64,000 bases of DNA, taken from Brachionus rotundiformis (lineage: Eukaryota > Rotifera > Eurotatoria > Ploima > Brachionidae). The notes beneath the pieces are model-generated. The model worked only from the letters and a program-made list of their open reading frames with translations. It did no database searches and was not told where the DNA came from. Positions 35,053-49,094 of this stretch are shown here, piece by piece (positions within the stretch are counted from its first letter, which is position 1; each line of letters starts with the position of its first letter). Location: positions 1,497,904-1,561,903 of the forward strand of contig JAESIW010000138.1 in NCBI GenBank assembly GCA_016802295.1, read 5' to 3'. Both the position numbers and the translations under genes were made by a program.

Positions 35053-38000
35053 ATGTTCGAGGGTTTGGTAGCTTCGTTGCTCAATCGATACTTGTCAGAT
35101 TACATAGATGAGGTCGATTATAACAATTTAAAACTTGGTATATTCAGTGGTACACTTGAATTGCTGAATATAAAAGTAAAACCAAGTGCTATGTACCAGT
35201 TTGACCTGCCTGTCGATGTCAAAGGAGGAACAATTGGTCGCCTAAAACTAAATATTTCATGGCGTAACATACTCACAAAACCGGCAGTGGCCATTCTCGA
35301 AGATTTGTTCGTGCTTTTGGGTCCCTTTGAGGAAAAGATAAACGACCCGGCGCGTATCGAGGAGCTGAGTTTGGCTCACAAGCGCAAACAGCTCCAAGAG
35401 TTCGAAAAGTTGGACAAGCGAGAAATTGTGGAAAACAAAGAGAAAGGCTATGCTGAAAAAGTACAAGATACCATTATAAACAATATACAAATTTATGTCA
35501 AAAATGTGCACATTAGATACGAGGACAAGCACTCGCTTACCGACAAGAACATTTCCTTTGGTGTTTACCTAAAAGAGTTCAAAGCAGAGACTGTCGATGA
35601 GGACAACCAGCCCAATTTTATGAATGCTGATGCCAAAATAATTTACAAATTGGGCTCGCTTAGTGGATTTAACATGTACTGGAATTGCGATTTTGGCAAA
35701 CCAAGTGACCTATTGATATCCAATACAAGCGATTTTGACCCGCTCAACAACACTTGGATTAATCTAATGAAAGATTCAATCGATTCGAACAAAATACTCC
35801 AGGGAAAGTTTTGCAATTGTATAATTAATTATTTTTTATTACAATTAAATTAGTGAAATTATTTTAATTGTCAAGTTTTGGAAAAAAATCTCGATCTAGT
35901 CACGAGACTGACCATTAGGCGCTCATATGAGAAAAGTGAATCAACTTTGCCAAGGATCACAATTCAGTCATCTGTTCAATCAATTGAATTTGTCTTTCAT
36001 AGATTACAAGTAATTAATTAATTGAATAATTAATAATTTTTGAAAAACATATTTTCTTAATTACCTAAATATCTTAACATTTAAAAAAAAAATAAATTTA
36101 AATTTTATCTTAAAAAAAATGGTTTATTAAAAATTAAAAAAAAATTAATTTAATTAATTTGTTTAAATTAAAGTACAAGAGTATACTTCAATTAGTTGAC
36201 CACTATTCAATGCTCAACCTGCACAAACAATATGTCAAATACAGACCCGTGGACATAAATGACAGACACAAAAAAGCGCGAGCTTTGTGGCACTTTGCCT
36301 TCACTGCCAATGCCGAGACCACGTGGCGACAATTTCGCAAGGAGCGAATGCTTGGACATTTTAAAAATTACAAATTGTACATGAAAAAATACGAAGAAAA
36401 ATTGATAGCTGAACAAGCTGGAAAAGAATTGGAGAAAAAAAAATTGGACTTTCTGGAAAAATTGGAACGAGACTTGGTACTCGAGAGTATATTTGACATT
36501 AGAAGCATGCTGATGAACAAGTACAAGCTAAGTGAAAAAAATGGTGAAGAAGACAAGCAAACAGACATTTATGACAGGCCATTGGGTTATGTCCAGTTTC
36601 GTCTCATACTCAACTTTCCGTTGATAAGTTTCAAGCTGAAAAATGGTCAATACCAAATTTTGTCTCTTAATTTGAAGAGTATAATATCTAGATTTGAGTT
36701 AAAACCAGTACAAAACAGTGTCTATTTTTTGCTCAATACCCAAGGCCTTGAGTTGTACGGTATCAATTACAATGATGGAATAGAATCTAACCAAATGGTG
36801 CCCATAATTAAAAGCTCTAACCAAGTTGAAGACGTAAATTTGCCAGTTACTTATCTAGCATCGGAAAATGCCAAAGACATGTTGTTTGTGTTTTGCTTTG
36901 AGACCAATCCGATCAAGTACGAGAACGCCGAGTTCAGCATTCGTACTCGGATAGCCTCGTTGGAAGTGTCCTATGAAAAAACGGCCATAAGCGAGTTGAT
37001 GCGCTTTTTCAAGACAGACTTGGTCGATTTTGGTGAAGTGAGAAAAATTAAACAAGTCTGGTCCAAAGCAGGCGTTATCTACGCTGTTGAAAATCACAAA
37101 CAATTTCACGTAATCGCCGAGCTAGCCTCACCATATTTCATAATACCAGCCAATGGCACCTGCACTCAGCCAAGTGATCGCATAGTTTTTTTCTTGGGCA
37201 AGACTTTGATCAAAAGTCGTGTACAACCAAAGATGTCCAACTACACGCCAGAAAGTGTCCAAGATTTGGAGAAAAACTTCTACGACAAATTGAGCATGAA
37301 CGTAAAAGAAGTTCAAGTGCTACTTGTGCCAGCTGATGTTGATTGGAAAGCCTACTTGGACAAATATCAAGAGTTTAATTACAAACACCATTTGCTCTAT
37401 CCGGTCTCGACCAAAAACTATCTGTACTTGTCCATAAATCCGAGCTATAAAAAATTGCCCAAAATGAAACTAGAAGCGGACTGTTCGTCAATTAGGCTCA
37501 ATTTTTCCGGTCAAAAAATATTCAGTTTGTACCAATTTGGCAAGAATTTTCCTTTGCCAGAAATGCCCAAGACAAATGGTACCGCTGCAAGTGCCATGCC
37601 TAGTCAATCGAGCACAAACGCTCACAGTCAAAAGAGAGCCGAGCACAAAAAGCCAGACAAACACAACACAACCACTACAGGTCCAAACATTGTCGGCTAC
37701 ACAGGTGACCAAGTAGAAATTGAGCCCGACGATGAATGGAACGGCCCGTTCAACTTGCCCAAGTACATAAATGGTGAGCCCATAGCCAATTACAGTCAAA
37801 TAGCGTGCCGATTCACCATAGCCGACTTTTGCATCGATTTGAACCAAAGTCAAACAGAAGAGTATTTGCATTTTATATTCAATTCGATTAAGATCGACTT
37901 TGTTGTGGCCAAGTATGGCATATTTTTGCGCTCTGGCCTCGACGATCTTAAACTAATCGACAAATTGCACCAATCTCCACTAACTCACCAACAATTCACA

Positions 38001-41000
38001 GAAATACTGTCCAGCTCAACACAAAATACCAATCAGCTAATCAAGTTCTACTTTAGACAAATAGACACAGAAGCGCCCAATTTTACCACACTCTACTCAA
38101 GCATTATTACCAATATCCTGTTCGATTGTTCCAACATACATGTCAAGTGCCATCGCACTGCCATTGTTTACTTTTTAAACTATTTCAAATCAATAGTGGA
38201 TCGTGTAGACAAACAGGACACTACTCGCATTGAGAATGTGGTAGACAAGTCAAAAATAGTTGCCAAAAGTTCGACAGAGAGCAGTGGTGGCCAAGTGCCT
38301 AAAGATGCGTGCGAATTTAATCTAATTGCCAAAATGAACAAGCTCACGTGGAACATGTTCGACTCGGAGGTAAAATTTGGTGACATGATTGTTAAACAAT
38401 TGAGCGTAGGCTACAACATATGCGGTGCCAAGACCGATTTACATGTCCAATTGAGCAAAATATTGATAAATTATGGCGATGAGCGTGGCCAAATGAACAA
38501 AATATACCATCAAATAGTGAGCTGTACAGGCGACCAAAGTGCTAATGGTAGCAAATTTTTTGACTTTAATGTTGTCTTGTATGACAGGTCCAAGCTAAAT
38601 GAAAACAATGATGAGCAATTTTGCGACCAGTTAAAGCTCGATGTTGGAAAAATAAAAGTTGTTTGTTTGGTCAAATTTGTCAATGAATTGGTCGAATTTA
38701 TGGATCCAATTTTGAATCCGTTGCCAAGTGCTCTTACCGAACAGGTCAAGGAGCAAGCATTTGAAGCGGTCAAGCAAGCATACGAAGAGACCAAAGCACA
38801 TAAGGGAAGCAAGATTTACTTAAATGTGCACATACAATCGCCACAAGTGATCATACCACGCAATTCCCATTCATTAAGTGCTTTTGTAGCCGATCTGGGA
38901 ACAGTACAAGTTACCAACAGGTTTGTAGACGAGTCAGCCTCTAATATTCAATGCATCTATTTGGATTTGACCAATTTGGAAATAAAGAGAGTCGAGTACA
39001 ATAGCAAACAGGATAATGTGTGTGAGCTAATGGAACATGTGACCAAGCCGATTGGTTTGAGAAGTTTGGTTCGCATGCCAACAGCAAACACCGAGCCTGA
39101 TCGCTATCCGGACATGGACATATCGGCTAGTTTGAAGCAAGTCGAATTTTTGGTCAGTTTGGAGACGGCCAAGCTTTTGTTTGCCATCTTGGCCGAGAAT
39201 TTAAACGAAGGTTTAGCCAAAAAAGACCAAATTGTTGCTGGTGAACAGGAAACAGTTGAGATTAAAGATAAAGAAGATGCATTGAGTAAGATCGGACAAG
39301 GTGAAGTGGTATTAAGTGACAGCAAGCGAGTAACACTCAAATTGGACATTAATCTTAATGAAATTAAATTGATAATTGTTGATTTTGTGTCCAGTACGAC
39401 AAACAAGCGGCGCAATTGGGCCATGGGCTCTCATTCGTCTGGCTCAAGAGAAGAGAGCACTGATTTTCAGTCTGTCAAGTCCAATAGTGAATTGTCCAAT
39501 GCAGATTCGGATAATTTGTCCAAGACCAAGAGGCGTTCATCTAAAATAATCAGCTATTTTAGTCACTTTGAAATTCAAACTATTGGATTCAAATATGTTA
39601 AGACTGAAAACTCGTCATGGACAGCCGATTTAAATATGCGCTCATTGGTACTTAATGATGTCAGACCAGATTCTAATTTGGCAGTCAAAGAGTATGATTT
39701 AAAAAAAATTCTATTTTATCTATTTTTATCTTTTCTTATCCTATCCTATATCTAATAATATTATATTTATTGATATTTTATAAAATTTTTGGAATATAAC
39801 CAATAAGTATTGAAAAAAGTTAATTCAATTCAGATTGAATACTTTTTGGTAAGGCTATAGCAGCTTAGAAATTGTTTTTATCTTTAAAAATGATTAGAAA
39901 AATAAATTTAATCAATTGTGTTCGTCGTACAACTCAAAAATATATTTCAAAAATCTAAATGATAATTTAAATTATTTATTTTGTTTAAATTAAGATTATT
40001 TTTAATATTAACAATTAGATATATAAAAAAAAAAGGTTATCTAAAATAAAAATCAGCATGTTGAAATTAAAGATCAAGTCCTCATGATCAAAATCAACAA
40101 ATTTTGAAAAATTTCCCAAAGCTTTTTCTTAGCGCTTTTAAGGTATGTTACTCACACGCCATGCTTGACCATAACCAAGTTAGATTAACAATACGTAACT
40201 TGAACAGTTTGTTAGGATTAGAATTGAATGAAGATAGTTAAAGTGCGTTAATTTATAATAATAATGGTCATTAGTCTAGTCTTAAAAATTAAATAATATT
40301 TTTTCAATTAAACTAAATTTTAAAATTTTTCAAAAATTATCATTCTCTATTTTAATTAGTAAATTAAATTGATTTTAATTTCTTTTTAAAGAATGTTTAT
40401 TTCATCAAAAGAAGAAGATTTTTTGAACATATCTTATTACTTTGAACCGCCTGGTAATGCTCGATTGAATTTTTTTTTGGATAATATAAAAATTAATCTA
40501 TGCTTACCATACGTGTTGAGAATATACAAATTTGCCATGGACGCAATTGCTTCTACTAGCAATAAAGCTGAGCCTAAAGTTGACCCATTGGCAAAAAATA
40601 GACAAGATCTAGCCAAAGTTCAAACTGAATCGTCGAAGCTGAACGTGAATGGCAGAGTAAGCCTCAGAGAAGTTGTACTCTTTGCCCAACCAGAAAAAGC
40701 CAACAGTCAAATATTGATAATGGAGGCCGAGATTGTGCTAAAATTTGATTCTGTTAATTCCATGTCCAGCTTAGAAATAGATTTGGCAAATTTGAGTCTG
40801 CGACTTGGCGAACACAATCTGAGAAGACAAGGCATTCCATTTTTGAGTCCGTGTTCTGGCAAAGTAAGCATGCGCCAAACTGATCCAAATAAACCAGCCA
40901 GATACCTTGCTCAAATAGACTCGCTTTTTTTCAACATGACACAAACTCTATACGAAGTGGTGATGGGCGTAGTTACATCAATTAATCAAACTGGCACTGA

Positions 41001-44000
41001 AATGGTCAAGAAAAAAGCCGACGAAGAGCAATTGCTCGAAGACGCTGAACCATTTGTGAAACGCTTGGTCGATCCGAGCAACTACGAGTCAGAAAGAGAT
41101 GCACAAATGTCACAGTCGTATGCTGTCGAAGCCGAAACTCAAAGTAGCACAGTGGAATATTTGAAGAGTCCATTGGTAAAAGTGACCGAAATACTCGATT
41201 TGAAAATTGGCCAGGCATTTGTCACATTTTGCGAAGAAACTTCAATGGACTTGCAACCACTGGCTATTTTTAAGCTTCAGCTAGAAGGACAAGTGGCAAA
41301 TTGGAGCAAAAATTTGCACACCAAGGCATCATTGACCCTCGAGGCTAGCTACTACAATGACATACTGAGCAATTGGGAGCCTCTGATCGAACACATTATG
41401 CAAAAAGAAGACAACTACAGGCCATGGATTTTGAGTATTTGGTTTGCATTGGAACCAGGTGGTACTGTACAACCGTCTATTGAAGTAAAAGGCGTACCAA
41501 CAATAGATTTTCCTGTCAAAGACTTGGACTATTCAGAGATAGAAAATGAGGCTTCAATTTACCAAGCGGAAGTTGACATTGGATCGAGCCAAAGTTTAGA
41601 TGAAACAGACGAGAAAAAAAAAGGCAAGAAGGGCGGAATTTTTAGAAAAAAGAAAAAGACCAAAGGCACAGATGTCGCAGAACCCAATGAACAAACGCTC
41701 AATGCAGCCGAGCAACCAATTGATGAAAGCAAAAATGCCAGCTACATTCTTGTCGAGTCGAACGATTTGTTGAATATAAACATTACGCCCAGTGCGTACA
41801 AGGTATGCATGTACTTGGCAAGTATAACAAGTGGTTCGCAGCGCGAGTTCATGGAAGGAAATGTCAAAGCTCCATTGAAATTTTTGAACTTTTTGGGCGA
41901 ACAATGTGATCTAATACTAAACAAAAGACAGCTAATTAAGCCTGAAAATGCAATAGGTTTTAATGTAAAGTATGAAAGTTGTACCAACATTGAACCATTG
42001 GACAATGAGTCAAATGGCAGAATTGAAAAAATAATGATCAATTCTCAACGCTCTCAAATAGATATGATCTATAATGAAAATTATAAATTTGTTTTTAGTA
42101 TGCCAAATTTTGAAAAGTGTCGTTTGTCAATGAAAAACGACGGCTCTTTTCTGTTCCCGTTGAGGCTAACCAAGGAGCTGGTCGATGCCGAATCGCCACT
42201 AGTTAAGGAAACAATCAAGTACAATGTAATGTACAAAGTGAGAACACTGTATGGTAGGCAGAAAATCATCCTAAGCTCACCACTACAAATAGAAAATTAT
42301 ACACAGATAAATTTATTTGTATGGGTCGAGTTGACCGACACACTCAATGACAATAGGTCAAAATTTGATTTTATTGACCAAGTTAACCATCAAGACAAGA
42401 CCTATGTGGCATTGTTTAGACTCATGCCAAATAAAGTCTATTATGTGCCAATATATGTAGCCTACAATTGTAAAGTATACGTGTCGCCCGACACTAAAAT
42501 GTATCTGCCATCTCAAGTATTTGATCTAAGAGGCTACAATTTGAGAGTTGAAGATTATTCACAAATAGTTTGTGCTTCAGTTAATAATCAGCAAGATTTT
42601 AATCTGTTGAGGAAGTTGTCACTTAATGTGAGATCGCATCGAAATGTGATGCCAGCAATGCATGCCAATTACCGCGTTTCGTTGTACACAGCAATACGTT
42701 TGGTCAATTCGCTTCCATTTCAGATTAGGCTAGATGTTGACCAAGATCAGGAGGTTTTGTTCAATCCAACCTTGGAGCCTGGCGACATACTCAGTCTCAA
42801 TTTGAACCCTGCCAATGTGGCCTCCATGCGCATTCATTTGCTTAACTATTTGAATACCAGCTGGTACGGCAAATTGGCTCTTTCCGATGTGCTCAAATCC
42901 AACACCGAAATCTACAAGATTAAAATGAATCTGTCGCCAACCACCGAAATGCTTGTCACTGGCAAACACTTGAATATTTGTGTTACATACAAACAACCAA
43001 ATGAGTTTATTATCTATTCACCATATTGGCTGATAAATAAGAGTGGACAGCCGATTAAGATAAGAGTAAGTTTTGATTAGGCTTAAGTTTTTTAAATTAT
43101 TATTTAAACTGGAAAAAAATCATTTATCTGTAAATATATTTAATTCTGATGTAGATAAAAGACAAAAAGTAAATCTTCAATTAGATTTAAATTGATTATT
43201 GATTTTGTTTACCTAAAGAAAAGAAAATAAAGTTTTTATTTTAGGCAAAAATGATACAACAAAGTATCTTGCACTTTGTTGCAGTATTTTTTTAAAATAT
43301 ATTTTATTTTAGTAAATTTTAATTTATCAAATTAGGAAGAATTTTTGTTCTGTTTGTTTTTGGAATTCACAATGCCACAAAATTTAAATGAAAAATTTTA
43401 AAATGACTCCCAAAAAAATTTAGTTTTACTTTTTGCAAAAAAAAATTAAAATTTAAGCTAATGAAAATATTAATTAAGTCAATAATTATCAAATTTCAGT
43501 CACCTAAAAAGGCTTTTTTAGACAAATTAACAATATTACTTTTACTATCTTATGTACTTTGATTATTAAATTTAAAAACTACTCAACAATTTTGAATTGA
43601 TTCTTATTGTTTATAATGAGATAAAAATGCAGATATGTAAAGACAATCGGTAATTTCGGATTTATTTAGGGAAGCACTAGCGGAAGTAAATTACTATCAC
43701 ATAACTTAAATCTTGGACATAATCAACCCGTTGAAATTAATAGTCTTAATAAATATTTATGAATTAAATTATTTAATCAATTAATGATAATCAGAGATAG
43801 TTAAAATTTTAAAAATTATTTATTATTAATTCTTAGGATTAGAATTTAAATTAATCAATATTTGAAAAAAAAATTAATATCTATATATTTAGACAATAGA
43901 TGACCTTCGTACATATCATATACCAGACGATACAATTCTACTATTCGACTATCAATATGTGAGCAAAGATAACAAAGTTCGTCTGACTATAAAAGATGGT

Positions 44001-47000
44001 AGTTGGTCAAGACCATTCAGTTTTGAAACAGTTGGTACAACAGGTATGATACAATGCAGTGACATTCATCAAACATACAATTTTCTCATGCGTATTACAA
44101 TGAGCAATAGTTCCAGGACTAAGCTTATAACATTTGCTCCTTTTTTGACCATAGCCAATAACTTGGACGAACCAGTTATGCTCCGGGAATGGTACGGACA
44201 CGAGAAAAAAAATTCCACGAGACACAATTGGATCAAAGTAAGCAAGACAAATGAGCAAAATAAGCCGATTGGACTTTGGCCTAAGTTAGTTGGCGAAAGT
44301 AAACAAGTAAAGTTTGTGATAAAAACAATCGACGGTCGGGTAACTCAGCCTTTCACTTTGGAAAATCCGGCCCGATTTGTTCTCATTCCATCGGACACAG
44401 AAAATCAAAGCCAAGACCAAATAAACGAAAATTCTCTGATTGAATCAAGCTCGAACATTTTGACTGTTCTAATTAGTGGTGGTAATCAAAATCCGGTCAC
44501 AATTGTGATCAGAAAATACCAATATGGTGACGCTGTGGCCAAATTTCTGAATCTTTGCGAAGATTTGCACATTTCGATCATAAACAACAGCCTCATGTGG
44601 AACATAGAACCATTTTCGTCCATGTTTTTCGTATGGCCCGATTTGGACAGTCGAAATCTTCAATGGACAGTAAACAATTGTGCTAAAAACGAAGTTCTAA
44701 AGCTTACCAAAAGTGGTACTGAAACATATACATTTAGCGTAGACAAAAACGAAAGCACTTTTCTTAACTATTCAGAAAATGACCATGATGTTGGCGCCAA
44801 AAGCAATTTAATCAAAACAAATCAAGCACTTGGCAAACAAAAGCAAGTTCAAGTATGCTGTGTTTCCTATTTGGAAGAAGGACAGCGAGTGATTGTGTTC
44901 ACTACGAACAAGTCATTGGCTGAAATTGAGCAAAAAAAAGAAGCTTCCAATCTGGAGCTGTTCGTGTCCATACGCGGAGTACAACTTAGTCTAATCAATA
45001 ATGTCAATTTGGAAATATCGACTGTGTGTGTGCGTGGTAGCAATTCGTCATGGGAAATACACAATCAAGACGAGATTAGAGTATTTACCAAAGAGTATTC
45101 CGAATGGCTTGAGATGTTATATGCCAATTATTTATTTAATCTTCACTCAGTTCAATCAATAAAGCAACAAGCTCTTCTAAATAGCAATGGTCTGCAAACA
45201 GCCGAGTACCAGAGTGAAAAATTTCATTTAAATTTTAAAAAAATGCTTATCTTTAAACCAGAACCGGGTCATTTGGCCCGTGTCTACCATCCTGGACTCA
45301 TATTACAATACAGAGCTTCGGCCAATATGACTAGCATCAAGTGCTGTGTGTACAAATTACAAGTGGACAATCAATTGCCAGATGCCTATTTTCCCATTGT
45401 GTTGCACAAGACACCCGTGAGACTTGTGGACGACTCGCAGTCAATACCTTTTATGAGTCTAAGCATTTTTAAAGAGTTACAAAATGTCACCGAAATCTAC
45501 CGCTACTTTGAATGCACACTACAAGAGTTCTACTTAAAAGCGGACAAAGGCTTTTTGCTCTCGCTTAAAGATTGGTACGAAGCGGCCACGTACACATCGG
45601 CCATAGACGACATGACATTCAATTTGTCCATGGACGATAAAGTTCAAGTGGACAATGTTTTGATACTGATCGATGAGGACAAAACAGTTCAGGAGAAGAT
45701 TAATTTGGACATTAAGCTTTCCAAAGAGATAATGGAATATACAAATCAAACTGGCACAATAAAACACTCGGCTCACATTAGATTTGATGAGTTCTATTTG
45801 TCACCAATTATGTTCAATTTGAGCTTTAGCATGAATGGAGAGGCGCACACAGATGACAAGATAAGGACCGAATCAAATGCACCTGCTGATTATCTGTTCA
45901 ATTTTTTCCTAGAGTCCATCGGAGCCAGTCTCACCGAATTCAAAGATGTCAAATTTAGCTTTAACCAATTTGACATGATAAACGAGACCAAGACATGGAA
46001 CGAGATATACGACACTCTATTTGACCATTACAAGATTCAAGCATTGCGTCAGGCCTATGTGCTCATACTTGGACTTGATGTGCTGGGCAATCCGTTTGGA
46101 CTGGTTAGCGACTTTTCCGAAGGATTTACCAGCATTTTCTACGATCCTTTGGTAGACTATTTGTCCGGCAGGGACAGAGCTGACAAAGTTGATGTGGAAT
46201 TTACGACCAAGTTAAAATTGGCGCTTAACAAGTCAGTGAGCAGTGCGGCTGGCTCTGGCTCGCTAATCACTGGATCCATAGGTCGAGTATTGGCAACATT
46301 TTCTTTTGACAAAAAATACAAAAAGGTAAATCAGTCAATTTTTGATATTTTATAAATTGTATTTTCTTAAAATAATTTCATTTTATTAATTTGTTTAATT
46401 CAAAATTGAGAATCTAATTTTAATTAATTAATTAAAGATGAAAATTTTTTATCTTTGAGTCATTTAGTATAAAAAAAAAAAATAATTTAACTTTTCAAGA
46501 CTTAAAGATTGTATATTTTTTAGGGGTATTATTAATCGATCTCTTAAATTACTTAAACGATCACTTAATAAAATATATTATTTTATTTTTTCTATTTATA
46601 ATATTATTTATTCAATTAATTTGATTAATTAACTGTCTCTAATAATAAATATTTATGTAACCTGAGTATTTTTGTCACTAAATTTACTGAAGATGAGTAT
46701 GATTATGATGAATATAGCTCTTAACTTAATTAATGAACAAAAGTAGAGGAAGAAACTCCACAAGAAACAGTTTTACCAACAAGAAAGAACAAAAAAACAA
46801 TTGGTAAGGAATCTGAAAATTTAATAAATAAAAGTAACATTAGTTGCTGTTTTATTTAATTAAGGAGACAGATTAATAAATATAAGTTAAGGGTATTTAG
46901 TAAAAAAAGAGATAGAAAAATATTAGTGATCGATTAAGTAATTTTAGAGATCGATTAAATATCTCCCTATTTTTTAAAATATTGTTTAATATAATTAACA

Positions 47001-48001
47001 AGACAATATTGTCTATATATTAACTTGAAGAAAAATGAATTAGTGTTTAAAGAGAAATTTTTTACTATAAAAATTTTATTAAATTAATAAATATTTAATA
47101 AATAATTTTAGAAACGTCAATACAAGATATCCAAGCTGTCCACTAGTACACTATCGAACACAATTTCGAATGCGAGCAAAGGTATTGTACAAGGCGTTAT
47201 CTATGGAATAACTGGCTTGATTAACAACCCGCTTGAGGAGAGTAAACGAGGCACCAAAGGAATTTTTTCTGGTGTTGGTAAAGGCTTTGCCGGCTTTGTC
47301 AGTAAGCCGATCGGCTCTGTATTCGACGGTATTTCGCTCACTCTTGACGGCTTGAAGCGCTTTGCTCTATCAGGCTCTGAACCAATAACCAATATTCGTT
47401 TACCAAGACATCTGGTCAACGATATAAGCATACTACCCTATTCGGCCTATCAAGCTCAAGGCTATGAAATTCTGCGCGATTTACAAAGCGACGATATTGC
47501 CCTTGACGAATACTATTGGGCTCATCTTTTCATTCAGAACAAGCGCAAACGATCATTGCTTTTCATTACCGATTCGAACATTTTCCGCCTCAGAAAAACC
47601 TCGACACAAATTTTGAGACAATGGAAACTGCTCCAGAATCCAATACCATTACACAAGATAACTATTTCTCGAATTGTGCCATTCGAAATTCCACCAAATT
47701 GGACAGCCAAACAACGAAAAGCCTTGGAGTTGTGTCTTATGGCCAAGAGCTTTAAAGAACCAAATCTTTATCAATTATATGTAAATTAATTTATTTTGTT
47801 TAATGTTAAAATTTTGATTTTTCTGATTTTTTTTTCTAGATAACATTTACAAAAGATGTGGAGAACTATGAATTGGAAGCAGACAATTCCAAAATGCTGC
47901 TTTTAATTTCTGAAAAATCTGTGTGTGAATGGTTCGAAGATAAAATCCACTCGGCTATCAAATATTACAAAGAACTTAAAAATTATATCGAAATTGTTTA
48001 A
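35053..48001 (+). CDS. VPS13: VPS13 bridge-like lipid transfer protein (VPS13A/C type)
   Basis: Seven exons: 35053-35818, 35876-36009, 36174-39691, 40392-43065, 43893-46325, 47112-47780 and 47840-48001, giving 3451 residues. All phases agree. Human VPS13A is about 3170 and VPS13C about 3750. The chorein N-terminus is clear (MFEGLVASLLNRYL, then GIFSGTLELLNIKVKP and LKLNISWRNI). The middle is the long beta-rich RBG groove that moves lipids between membranes at contact sites. The VAB/SHR region lies in exons 4-5 (NFEKCRLSMKNDGSFLFPLRL, then PYWLINKSGQPIKI). The ATG2-C-like DH-L part (LGLDVLGNPFGLVSDFSEG) and the C-terminal PH-like domain (exons 6-7) are present. Introns 3, 4 and 5 are 700, 827 and 786 nt, against 57-164 for the others; intron 5 holds a MITE. 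Whether it corresponds to A or C is not resolved. Confidence 0.95.
46521..46969. mobile_element. 449-bp TA-flanked MITE in VPS13 intron 5
   Basis: The left end TAGGGGTATTATTAATCGAT and the reverse-complemented right end TAGGGAGATATTTAATCGAT are inverted repeats that continue for about 49 nt (shared ATCGATCTCT, AAATTACTTAA, CGATCACT). If the outer TA on each side is the target duplication, the ends start GGG and the element fits the Tc1/mariner superfamily pattern. It lies between two VPS13 coding exons and carries no intact gene. A short coding-like stretch (VEEETPQETVLPTRKNKKT at about 46745-46800) may be residual or captured. Confidence 0.75.
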
Positions 48002-49094
48002 ATTTTGTTAAATTTTATTTATTTTTTAAACTATTTCTCTGAATTTTAATTATTTAATAATTACTGATAAACTATTTTGTTTTGAATTTTATTATTTTTT
48101 TTTTCAAATCTAATTTATTCTTTTTAAAAATATAAATAGATATCAATTATTATAAAATCATTGGTATCTGATCGTAAAAACTATTTTTTATTTACTTGAA
48201 TATTAACCAAGAAAAATATTATTAAAAAATCAAAAATTTTTTTCTAAAGATAATATAGACTTATTTGTTAGACTAGATATTTAGTTTTTTTTTACTTATT
48301 TTAAATGTTTTTTATCAAAAGTTGATAGTTGAAAAATACAAAAATATTAACTGAAGAATTATTTTAATTGTTCGGCTAAAATCTTTGTCATCATTTTGCA
48401 AAAAGATTATCCTAGTATAAAAGAGATTTTTTTTATTTATACAAGTAAAAATATTTTCTCACAAAATTTTAAACATTATAATTAGCCCGAAAAAAAAATA
48501 ATTGAATATTTTTCTTTAGTTTGATTTTAATATACTATGAGAGATAGATGAAAATAAATTAAAAAATACATATTCTTAATATTAATCGAATATTGACTTG
48601 AGTTAATTTGAAATAAAGTAACAACAAAAACAAATTTAATTTTTAATAATCTATTAAAATATTTTTTTTGTCGATTATTTTCTTTTACCACAAGTAAACA
48701 AAATTAAATAAATATTTTTTAATGTCCCTAGGGAAAAAATTTATCTTTTTTATTTTGATTGAGTAAATTAAAATTCAAGAACTTTGAAAAGATTTTATCA
48801 AAAGATAAAAAAAGTGTGAGAGTGTTTATTTTTAATCCAATTTTGTGATTAATTTTGTATATATTTTACCAATTTCAATTACTCATACTATTGATTGCAA
48901 GTGTATCAAAAGATAAAAAATTTCAATTGAATTTTTGTTTACTTTTGATTTATTTATTTATTTTGAGAGAAATTTTCTACAAACAAAATCTAGATACCCC
49001 AACTAATAAATCGCTTGTAATCAGCATTCCAAGCATCCTTTTCTATTTATAACCACCAATTTAAAATTTTTTAAAAATCATTACGAGTTTAAAA
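48002..49094. other. AT-rich intergenic region
   Basis: About 1.1 kb with no supported gene. A 65-codon frame at 48855 is hydrophobic, AT-driven and begins in TTT-rich sequence, so it was not accepted. Confidence 0.5.

Noticed and set aside
36207..45776. Antisense frames in VPS13
   Set aside because: No domain and all fall within continuous VPS13 coding exons.
48855..49052. 65-codon plus-strand frame
   Set aside because: AT-driven hydrophobic sequence without a family match, directly upstream of the EF-hand gene.
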